A DNA stretch of 64,000 bases, taken from Diphasiastrum complanatum (taxonomy: Eukaryota > Streptophyta > Lycopodiopsida > Lycopodiales > Lycopodiaceae). A program made the translations under genes and the position numbers. The stretch covers positions 58,930,482 to 58,994,481 of the forward strand of contig CM055099.1 of the NCBI GenBank assembly GCA_029204225.1. The letters run 5' to 3'. Below the pieces are notes generated by a model. That model did not search any database. It was not told the DNA's origin and saw only the letters and a list, made by a program, of their open reading frames with translations. This document shows, piece after piece, positions 35,901-47,900 of the stretch (its first letter is position 1; each line of letters begins with the position of its first letter).

Positions 35901-38900
35901 ATGAGTTGCTTAGATATATTCACAGGTTGCAGGCCAAGGATCTATCACTTTGCCATAGTATGATTCCCTTGGGATCCTGCACAATGAAGCTTAATGCAAC
36001 CGTGGAGATGATTCCAGTTACCTGGCCTGAATTTGCCAACATACACCCTTTTGCTCCACTTGAACAAGCTCAAGGTTATCAGGTCAGTTGCAACTAGATT
36101 TACCCAGAATATTTTCTAGGCTTCCATGCAACTATCTGCTAGTACATGCTTAATGTCAAGAAAAAGTTTGTTTGTAGCTGGTTGATGAATCATCCTAGGC
36201 TCTTCTTTATCTCCAGTAACTCATGTTTCTGATCACAGGAGATGTTCACAGATTTGGGGAGACTTTTATGTGAAATTACGGGCTTCGACTCAGTTTCTTT
36301 GCAACCTAATGCGGGTGCTGCAGGAGAGTATGCTGGACTCATGGTCATTCGTGCATACCATCATGTGGGCCCTTGCTGCATAAAGAGCTGCATATCTTGT
36401 CTGAATCAAGTTTGGCTTAATTGTAGTTCTTGATTGAAGTTAAATTTGAATAAGTCACAACTTTTGGCAGGCAAAAGGGGATTACCATCGTAATGTCTGC
36501 ATTATTCCTGTCTCAGCACATGGCACAAACCCTGCCAGTGCTGCTATGTGTGGGATGAAAATAGTAGCAGTTGGCACTGATGCAAAGGGAAACATTGACA
36601 TTGGAGAGTTAAAGCGAGCTGCAGAAGCTAACAAAGACAACCTTGCGGCACTTATGGTTTGCGTTGTTCTTTGTACCATTCTTTGTCTGTGCACACTTTT
36701 ATTCTGTTTTTATCAAAATAGATATTTCCCTGGTTCATGTTAGAATTAGCATTCCAGAAATGAGAACTCACATTAATTAATCTAGGAATGAGAGCGTTTA
36801 AAAAAAAAATACACATTTTATGGTTAGTGATGAGAGCTATATAAGTGTACTCTATGGAAAATTCTGTCTGGTTCAAGTTTGAAATTCACAAGGTACTTGT
36901 GCATTAACATTCTTTAGATGATTTTAATTCGTATTGAGCTCTAATCTGTTATCTGGTTGTGCTTGGGTCATGATGTGACAGGTTACATACCCTTCTACAC
37001 ATGGTGTGTATGAAGAGGGAATTGATGAGATATGTCGCATTATTCACCAGAATGGTGGCCAAGTCTACATGGATGGTGCAAATATGAATGCCCAGGTATT
37101 GAAGTACTTTACCTTTCTTCCTGCCTCTTTATTCAGGATAGTAGTACTTGGCAGTATGCAAGCCCTGGTAAAGCTTGCTGTCTAGACCTGTATAGATTTT
37201 GAGATACCTCTAGCATGTTATATGGGTCCCAAGTTGGTCCTATTTATATGTGGTATATAAATACTTTTGCTGTTTATTCTTCCGTCAAGTCATTAATGAT
37301 GTAATCTGTCTTTCCAGGATTGACTTCTATGTATCAGCCATGTCTTTACTACATTTTAAAGAAATAGTTAGAAGAATTATAAAGTCCTCAAATTTCCTGA
37401 CGCATCTATCTCGCTTCAATAATTTACTAATGGCCCGACAAAATATCACCGAGCAAGATTGTAAGTAAACTCCCACAAGCAGGCAAGTATGATGCATCTG
37501 CTCAGAATGCTATGTCTTCCTTCTTGTACGACTTATGCCCTCCAGGTTCAGACCTTTCCAATTCATCTCAGAGCAGTTAAATCCTTTTGCCGAGTAATTC
37601 AGACCATTTAAAGTTGGTCTTCCATCTCTCCATGCTCAGCGCCTGGATAGATTCTTGCAAATTCTTTGAATTGGAATTGGCTTTGAGCTTTCTACTGAAG
37701 AATGATTTGTGCTAATAAACCAAAGAGATCTGCACTCTTGAGGTAGCTTGTTGAACTTCATTGCTGACTCACACAAATTGCTATTACCGAGACAGGTTGG
37801 TCTGACAAGTCCAGGATACATTGGGGCAGATGTTTGCCATCTCAATTTGCACAAGACCTTTTGTATCCCTCATGGTGGTGGTGGACCTGGCATGGGTCCT
37901 ATTGGAGTTAAAGCACACCTTGCACCGTTCTTGCCATCCCATCCAGTGGTGAGTTGTGCTATTCCTTTTTTTGTTGTTGATTGAAGTGAGTGCCCTTTGC
38001 ATGGTTTTAGGTAGCAATGGCATTGGATTAATCTTACTCACCTAGATATATTACAGTTATGACCAAAATAACATGAGGACTGAAGATAATTGCAACTGTA
38101 CTGAATGGCAATGTAATTGTGCTAATCAAATGAGTGACAATATGACAATACTGATAAAGGAACTGTTGAACCGAATATGAAAAATGAAACCAGCTCTACT
38201 CTTTAATAAATGAATATAGATAGCATGGCCATAGAAGCCTATTTATATAGTCACAAGGCTCAAATTAGTGCTGTGTTCAACCATTATTTAGTGTTCGATA
38301 CCAAATAATGGGTAAAATGTCAAGTAAAACTAGAATGTCTATTGTCAAGCAATAATCAAGTAAATGCTAATGCTCCAGTAACTGGCAATAATAATCCCAT
38401 ATTTCTTCTCCCTACTCAAAGCCCTGTCCTTTTGTTGGCAAAGAAAGGAAGAGAATGAGCAGACTTAAAATGACAAATCATAATAATATCATTTTCAATA
38501 CGACTATTAATCCTGAACAAGTAAACGATCCTCCAAAAGATATTCATGACATAGCATCGGAAAACTATAAAAAATATCCTTGGTTTACCATGTGCACTTG
38601 TCGTTGCAGGAACTTGAGGCTGTTGACTTCCAAATAGCCACAAGTTGATTGGTGCCTTTTTCCATCAATGTAAGAGTGGAGAAAAGAACTTGCTAGGCCG
38701 TACTTAAGTACCAAATAGACTACAGTGTCTATATGAAAGCAACATTTGCCATAGCAACCCACAATTGACTTTCTAACAAGAGTGCAAATGTGGGTTGCAA
38801 ATTTTCAGCAAGGAAATGGGCAGCAAAATACAACAAAATGGTCAATCTCTAAGTGGTTGAATGTAGGAAGCTGGATGCTAGAGTCGGATCCTGCAAAACA

Positions 38901-41900
38901 TATGCCAAAAGAATGCCTGGTTGCTTCAATTTGGTTGGGATCATTGTTATGCCTCATCTTGTCCTTGACATTTCTACTGGCCTATGCCTCTTTTAGTAGA
39001 CCCCTATGTTTTTAGTGCTCTTACTGTGATATCTGCTCTTATTGGAGAGATTCATTTCAATAGTCTCTTACTTGGGATGGTAGTTCTAGTCAGGTATCGC
39101 CTTTGTCACACTTACTGGACTTCTTTATCATCTTCTTGATTTTACTGTCATGATCATTATATCTATAGGGTTGGCCCCTTTCATTATGCCATGGTTTTCC
39201 ATTCGGCTATTAACTATTATCACACAAGTGTGGTTTGTTTGGGATATTTCTTCTGGGATATTTGTTCCCGTTACTACCAGGCATTTGTGGCCTTTTTGGG
39301 ATTTGGGCTGATTTTTCATGTTGATTACTTCGGTCTTCTGTCGTTTCTATCATACTTCTCATATGGCTAGCTTGGTTTCTCTATTGGCTTTGGGTTAGAT
39401 ACCTTGGCTATTGGATGATCTTCTCTGCCCCTAATGCTTGGTGTGGTCTATTGCCACTTGATCCACTGGTGCAATCTTCAAGTTTACATATGGGAGTGGG
39501 ATGTACTATTTATACTAGTAGTGGAGCATTGGTCTTTCCTAGTTGGTGCCAAGATGTTCCTATAGATGCCTTTTCTTTGGCATTCTTTATCCATACGACT
39601 TGCTATCTATATGTTTGGAGCAATGTTGTAGCGGATCGCGATCCGCTGCAAAAACGTTTCGGAACGAGCGTTCAGGAACGTGTGTTCCTGACAGCGGAAC
39701 GCTAGAATGCACATATAATTTTTTTCAAAATATTATAATATAGTATATTATATCTATAATATAGTATATTATAATATTCCTATATCATAGTGTCCCTTGG
39801 TACCGTTGTTATGGTACCGCCGGTACCATAACAGTGGTACTGCCGATACGGTATTGCTCTGGGATCCGCGGTACCATTATAAAAAAAAAAATTTTAAATT
39901 TTTTTCCCGTGTTATTTTTGCAAAAAAAAAACAATTTTTTTTTTGGTACCGCCGACCGATATGGTACCACGGTACCAGTATGGTCCCGCGGTACCCAGTA
40001 CCACGGGACCTATGTACTATATATTATATACATTTTTTTAATATATTTTAAGGCTAAAATTTAATATAACATTTTTAAGGCTGTTTTTTGACATAAAACT
40101 GAAATTTTTTAGGTTTTAAAAAAATTTGCAAACACAACCCTAAACCAGTAAAGATGGTAGAAAACCAAAAAACATGCTGGTTTCATTCCTATACTGCATT
40201 ATAACTTATTGTATAATACTATACTACAATATACCGTATCCGCATTGGTCTTGAAACTCTTGGCAAACTAGGTAAATGAATTGCTCTCGAAAAAACCTTT
40301 CATTTGATACCCATTTTGGCACCAAAAAAACCAAAAAAAAAAAAAATACGTTCCGGAAAACTGTAACAGGATTTCCCAGATCGCGTTCCGGATCGCAGCC
40401 CTGCATCTTTGGTTGGGAGTTATTCGAAACCCTATATTTTCACAGCTTCATTTGGCATTCTTGGGCCCTCCATGTCTCTTGAAAATGCTTCATATTTTTC
40501 TTTGTGTTGGAGCTTTTATTATATGCACTTTTGTGGCTTGGATCCGACATCAATCAGTTCTCGACAGATCATATCCTAGTTGTTGCTTTGTTCATGGTAT
40601 TGCTGTTTACTTGCCCATGCTGGGGGGAATGTTTTTTAGTGGGGGAGAGTTATGGACTACTGGCTCCATAGACTACATGGATTATAGGGCCTATATTCAT
40701 TTGTTGGCCATGAGCCCTTTTAGTCATGTATAGGCATAGAAGATGTTTTTATTCAACAGTATTTAGGACTGGCCAGTCCTAAAAGATGTTTTAATTCAAT
40801 AATATTTAGGATTGGCCAATGACCCACCAACTAATGCTATTTTGGTACTGAAATGGGGGTCCTACTAAAAGGGCATAGACCCTCCAGAAGGGTGCACTAA
40901 TTTTCTTCCTGTGACCCTTTTGTGGATAAGTTAGGTCAAGTATTTTGTCTTTGTTTTAGTAACTCGTATACACATTATGATCCTTGTTCTTATTTATTTT
41001 ATTTTATGTTGTATTTTTATTTATTTTTAATTTGTAAAATTTTATTTTTGAATCTCATTTTTTAAATTATTGTCTTTCGCTTCTTAGTCAACACTGGGTC
41101 TACCCAAGAGAATCCGGATTCTTTCGAAACCCATTTAGCAACTTATGCTTGGGTATTGATGAGACATAAGCAATGCTATTTGGCTAAGATTTTTTGTTTA
41201 TTGAATTTTTATTTTTGTTTTGACTTAGATCCTTTGACTTTTTGAGTTGCTCGTATATTGTTTCTAAGGTTTACCTTATGACATTACTGACTTCTCTATA
41301 TAAATTTGTGAAATTGGATATATTCTAATTTCACAAATAGATATTTTTTTGTCACTTTAGCGAACATGCAAATTCTTAATGAATTTTCGTCCAAGTAGGG
41401 CCCAGCTGTATGTTCTTATTTGCATATTTTGAGAGGGTGCGCATGCCTGTTAGAAATCCATGATAAACTTCATTGTTACACTATTTAGTTATTGTTCACG
41501 ATGTACTTTATTATTGACAGCTATTACCAGCTGTAACTAGCCGTAGGCTAGTCTAGTTGTCTACTCCTAAGTTTTCTCTCTCTCTATCAGGGTTCAGGGT
41601 TTATTTGTACATTTTTACATTCAGTATTTTTTTTGGTGGCCGCCTCCCTACTTGGTGATTGCTTATGGTGAATGCTTGATGCTGCATATCTGATTGTTGA
41701 CATGGTATCAGAGCTACGATAGTCCTGCGTGCTTGATTAGTGGATACAGCTTGTCACAGGCTCCGGAATGAAGTGAGAAAGTCCTTCATAGGAGGTGAAA
41801 GCTTGGAGAGACAAAAACGGTTGGAAGAAATTCTGCTTGGTGTATTTTGTAGGTTTTGGAGCTCACAATTATTAGTGGGGAACAAAGACACAGTCCCGGA

Positions 41901-44900
41901 GGCATCGGAAAGGCCAGGGCTGCATCAGACAGATTGAAAATCTGTTAAGTGGGAAAAGTTTTACAATATTTTTTTAAGTCTTTGTGAAAGTGCCATTTGT
42001 CAGAGAATTGTGCCAAGAAATCTCTCATATGTTTGTTTGGGGTACTGTAAATCACACCAGACAGTGTCTAGTACTGCCATTCAAAGTTTTGAGGCTTCAT
42101 ACTTTTCACATCACCGATCTTTGTTTGTTTGAATGATCACTCGCTTCGAAATTTTTGCAAAGAGGAGACGGCGTAGCCGCCGCGCCGAAGTGGGGAATCT
42201 AGAATATTCCCTCGAAAAGTTCTTATATTTTCTCTACTTTTTATCTTATCCGTACCAATATCGGATCCACGCGAGCGAGCTAGAGAGAATTTTGAAAAGT
42301 CGTACATCTTTGCGTCGTTCCGATATCTCATGTCCGTACCAATATCGGAACCACGCGAGTGAGCTAGAGAGAATTCCGAACAATCGTACATTCTCGCGTC
42401 GCTTCGATATCAGGTGTACAACCAAAAAAAAAAAATTTATTATATAGTTCTGTGGCCTGATAAAATTTGGAGACAAGTTGTGTGCTCAGACTGAGCCATT
42501 TCTTTTTGTGATCCGGACTCGTCTATCCAGTAATGGCAACTTTAAGCGAGAGTGTCCTCAATGAGTCAGGCAAATTGGAAGGAGCCGACAACTATGCAGT
42601 TTGGAAATTCAAACTGAAGAACATTTTGATGGAAAAGGAGCTATGGGAGATTGTGACAGGTGAAGAGACAAGGCCAGTGATTGAAGAAGATCAGCGGGCA
42701 TTTGACAGGAGAAAACGGAAAGCACAAAATGTCATCAACTTATCAGTTAGAGATGCAATTATTCCCTACATTTCGGATTCAGAAGGGCCAAAAGAAGCAT
42801 GGGATACGTTGAAGGCATTGTTTGAGACCACAAACACATCTTGAGTGCTATTTTTGTAGACGAAGCTGCACACATTGCGGATGGATGATGGTGCAACTAT
42901 TGTGGATCACCTACTGAAGATCAAAGAGATTCGTGACCAATTAGCAGCAGTTGGAGAGCGAGTACATGATCGTGAGATCGTGCAGTTGACATTGAATAGT
43001 TTGAGTGAGTCACATCAGATGTTTGTGAAAGTATAGCCACACGGGAAAATCTTCCAACCTATGAAGAGTTAGGTGGATTGCTTTTGCAGGAAGAACAACG
43101 TCAAGAGAATTTGAGTCATCGCAACAAGGGATTTGATCAAGCTCTTGCAGTCAGAGGACGTGGTGGCAGATTTGGTCGTGGAAGACACCAATCAAGAGGT
43201 GGAAACTCAAATCGTGGATCGTTCCAACAATTTCAAGAACAATCCAATGATGGCCCGAATCGAGGCTGGTTGTGATGCTTACGCTCATGTGCTTGATGAA
43301 AAACGAAAGAAGCTGGATGCAAAGCCTGTTAAGTGTATTTTCCTTGGATATGATGAAAGAGCCAAGGCATACATGATGTATGACACAGATGCACAAAAGA
43401 TCGTGATTTCCAGAGATGCTACTTTTGATGAGATGGGTCAAAATGACCAAATAAAATTGACAATTGATTCCTTTGATGATAAAGCTAAAGTACAGGTGAA
43501 GAAAGAAGTTGATGTCGATATGGAAGAGCCAATGGAAAAAGACAGGGTTAATAATGAGACTCCTAGGAGAGTGCCTAAGTGGTACTTGTCAGTAACAAGT
43601 GATGCTAATAAGGGAGATACTCCCGAATCAAGTGAGCAGGGAGAGCTTAGAAGATCAAGTAGAAATCGAAAACCTCCTACAAGATTAGAGATGAATCTAG
43701 CCCTGATGGGCTCTGTGCTCAAGGCTCAAGAACCAAAAACTTTTGATGAAGCAAAGGAGCACAAGGAGTGGTGCAGCTATGGAAACAGAAATGGAAGTCA
43801 TATCGAAAAATTGGACGTGGAATTTGGTTGAGATACCTGATGGTAAGAAGCCTATCACTTGCAAATGGATTTATAAGATCAAATATGGAGCAGATGGGCA
43901 ACTCAACAAGTACAAGGCACGACTAGTTGCACGAGGTTTTGAGCAGCAGGAAGGTATAGACTTTGAGGAGACCTTTGCACTTGTAGCCAAAATGGTAACT
44001 ATTTGTTCTATCATTGCAATTTTTGCTTTCTATGGTTGGAAAATCCAGCAAATGGACATCAAATCTGCTTTTCTTAATGGAGTGTTGGATGAAGAGGTAT
44101 ATTTAGAGCAACCTCAAGGGTTTGTTGAGCCAGGGAGAGATCATTTGGTTTTTAAACTCAACAAGGCCATATATGGATTGAAGCAAGCACCACGAGCGTG
44201 GTACTCTTGCATTGATGAACACTTCAAGCAAAGGGGAATGGTAAAGAGTGATGCTGATCCTAATCTTTACATTCTTAGGCAAAACTCAAAAATAGTGTTC
44301 ATTGTCCTCTATGTCGATGATTTGATTACTATAGGAACTAATATGGGCTTAATTGATAAAATCAAATCATATCTTTCCAATACCTTTGACATGAGCGATT
44401 TAGGGTTGATGCATTATTGCCTTGGTATTGAAGTTTGGCAAAAGGAAGACAGTGTTATTCTTATGCAAAGCAAGTATGCATGGGATCTATTGTATAAGTT
44501 CAATATGCAAGATTGCAAGTCACTAAGTACTCCAATGGAGGCCAATACCAAACTTTCTGCATTTGATGAAGCCGAGAAAGTTGATGCATAATAATACAGG
44601 CAGTTTAATCTATTTGACACACACATGTCCTGACATTGCTTATGTTGTTGGTGTGGTAATTCAATTTATGCAAGAACCTAGTCAGACTCACTGGAAAACT
44701 GCTAAACGTATTTTGAGATATGTTCGAGGCACGTTAAATTTTGGCTTGAAGTATGATCAGTCTGAAGCCCTAATGTTGGTAGGTTATACAGATGCTGATT
44801 GGGCAGGAAATATTGATGATAGACGATCTACCAGTGGTCATACATTTAGCTATGGTACAACTGCTATTTCTTGGAGCAACAAGAAGCAACCTACAGTAGC

Positions 44901-47900
44901 CTTATCTTCGACGGAAGCTGAGTATCGTGCACTTAGCAATGCTACACAAGAGGTTATATGGCTACGAAGACTACTTACTGATTTGGGTCAATCACAGGTG
45001 GATGCTACAGCTGTATATTGCGACAACAAAAGCTGTATCCATCTTGCCAGAAACCCAATTCTACATGCTCGAACAAAACACATCAAGATACATCATCACT
45101 TCGTTCGAGAGAAAATAATTGATGGCGCCATTGATCTAGTTTTTTGTAAATCTAAAGATCAAGTGGCTGATATTTTTACTAAGTCTCTAGGTAAATGTAA
45201 ATTTGAGAACCTTCGTAGTCTCTTAGGCATAGAAGAATATAATTTTATCATTGAGGGAGAGTGTTAGAAATCAATGATAAACTTCATTGTTACACTACTT
45301 AGTTATTGTTCACGATGTACTTTATTATTGACAACTATTACCAGCTATAACTAGCCGTAGGCTAGTCTAGTAGTCTACTCCTAAGTTTTCTCTCTCTCTA
45401 TCAGGGTTCAGGGTTTATTTGTACATTTTTACATTCAGTATTTTTTTGGTGGTTGATAGAGTGATATTGCGTGTTCTTCGTCCGCATCCCTACTTGGCGA
45501 TTGCTTATGGTGAATGCTTGATGCTGCATATCTGATTGTTGACAATGCCCTACAGCTAATCTAATTTGATATTTTACTAATCAAAAGTAACATCTCTTAC
45601 TCGATGTCATGTTGGTAAGGTTTTTGTTGTTTCATAATATTTTTATGGCTTTTATTTTTTATTTATTTATTTTTCTTTTTTTTGGAATTCTTAGTCTATT
45701 GCTTATTCAGGTCAATCATTTGCTTCTGGTTCACCTAGATATTTTCCTTTCCTCTACCTAGCTCTAGTTTTAAAAAGTTTTTGAAGTTTGTTTGAGTTTG
45801 TGATTTATTACCTATTAAGAAGTTGTGTTGTTCCTTCATCTTTTTTCTGGTTCTCTTCTAAGTCTCTACTTTTTATATACAAAGTCTAATTTATAAAATT
45901 GTATTTACTTTAGGTTAATTGATGCTCTACTTCCTTTCTTTTCAACTTTCAATATTGGTCACTCCTTCAGTGATCAAATAAAAATTCCTTCATGTATAGT
46001 TGTAGTCAAGTTTTTCTTGGTTGCGCTTCATTAGATAAATATTTCAATTTTAATTAATGTTCAGGTCTAGGTTCTTGTTCTTGATGGTATCAAAGTTATA
46101 AAGTAAGTTTTATGCTTATTCTTGCCTCTTGTAAAGAATTTTGTACATTTGGCTCTTTGGTCGTCCTTGTAATTTACCACCAAGAGTCACTTATGCAAAT
46201 TCTATGAAACATTTTCCAAAAAAATTTCATGTGATTGACTCTCTCATGGTCCAATTAACTTTGTCTCACCATGTTAGAGTCTGAACCATACTCACATGAA
46301 GTTTCTTTTCTTTGGGTCCTTTTAGGATCAAGGGCTTTTTGGTTAGTTTCGTGAAAGACTTTAGGTGTGAGAGGGAGTCAAGCAGCGTTATTTCAAGAAG
46401 TCGCGGGCACTTGATCTCATGCTATTGTCAGTGATCTTTCAAGTGTAACAGGCGGACCTATTTAGGTACCTCACCGCTTTACAGCAGCCCTGTTAAACAA
46501 ACGAGGGGTGTGGTCAACACTAATTTTGACCTCAGACCAATAGCCTTCAGGAGGGCCTGGTCCTAAACATTTGCCTACCTACTACAAAAAATATAATCTA
46601 TGGCTCTTCTATTATCGACACTTCAAAGGCTTGCTCTTCCATCCGTTTACCCCTTTGCTTTGCTAGTAGGAATGGTACAAATCATAGAGAAAGGTTTAAC
46701 TTTTTGTCTAGATGTAATTTGAATAAACTTCATAATTTTGGAGAAGGTCCTATTAAATGGTCCGTTTTTGCTTGTTAGTACTAATTGTACGAATAACCAT
46801 ATTAGAATTTTGAATCGCCTTAGACGTCTTAGAGAAAAACATGTGCATTCCTGTAGGCCTCTTAGCCCAATCCATACCACCCAAGTAATCTATGTCATTT
46901 ATAACATACGAAGTAGTAGTATGGTATACGTTGGCCAAACTTTTCGGTCTGCTTTTGTACGTTTTCAAGAACATGTCGATAAGCTAGAAGAGTGCATAGC
47001 TCTAAGTTTCCTAAAGAAGAATCAAAACCTTTGTATACTGCTATAGCCAAATGTGGTTTTGAGTCTTTTTGGGTCTTTCCCATTGAGCACATTGCTGGAA
47101 ACTTTTCTAATTCAAAAGAGTTTTTCAAGGTAGCGTGGCTTCTTGAACTTTTTTGGATGAGAACTCTTTAGTCCTTTTTTCCTAGAGGTTATAATCTTGA
47201 TGGTAAGTCCAAGTTACGAAAGAGTAGAAACTTTGCCAAAAAAACTTCCATGTTGTGGAGAGCCCACTCTAAACCTAAAAACATTACACCTTATGTTCGC
47301 AACGGTCTGAAAGCTTGGAAACCTATATCAGAACATCTATCCCGTCCTCCAGATTGCTACATTCCACAAGCTGTGATCACACCTTCTCCTCCCCTCCCTT
47401 CTCCTTGTGCTACTTTTAATACTTCTAACTTTTTGCCCCCTAGTAATAATGTTGTCTCTAGACCGTTTGCTTATAGAGATTACGTAAGGAGGTTACTTTT
47501 TTTGATCGTGTTATGTCTTTGGGTAAGTTCTCCCATCTTAAGAACCCGTTTCGGTTGCTCTATACTCTAGATAATATGTCTTGTCAAGATCTGGGTATTT
47601 CACAGTCTCATTTTTATCAGCTAAAACTCTATTAACTCGCTTTATAAAATCCAAAGCTAATGTTAAAACTAAATGTTTTACCTCCAGTTAAGATCTACTC
47701 ATCAAATTCACCTGATCTTGACAAAATTAGTCTGAGCTCTATTCTTAGAAGGCCTGAAGTTATGAATGCACTTCCTCCTTGTGTGGAGAAAATTTGGAAT
47801 CATCCAGTGGTTGCTTGGAAATATGTTAAAACTATAGGACAAAAAGCCTTTAATTATGTTGATATTGGTTGGAATCTTTCAGAAAAGAAAAAGTTGTCTA

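Larger units (their letters stand above)
41448..45544 (+). mobile_element. Copia (Ty1-type) LTR retrotransposon, defective
   Basis: The LTRs are 41448-41702 (255 bp) and 45262-45544 (283 bp), both TGTTAG...TGACA, with the 5-bp duplication ATGCC at 41443-41447 and 45545-45549. The primer-binding site TGGTATCAGAGC (41703-41714) follows the 5' LTR and the polypurine tract TTGAGGGAGAG (45251-45261) precedes the 3' LTR. By hand, the aligned LTRs differ at about 6-7 of some 250 positions plus a 28-bp gap, so this is a fairly young insertion. Coding capacity is reduced and frameshifted. Confidence 0.92.

Noticed and set aside
31725-37948. GLDP as a fragmented pseudogene
   Set aside because: The separate frames end at GT donors and resume after AG acceptors. 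The joined product is continuous and of normal length.
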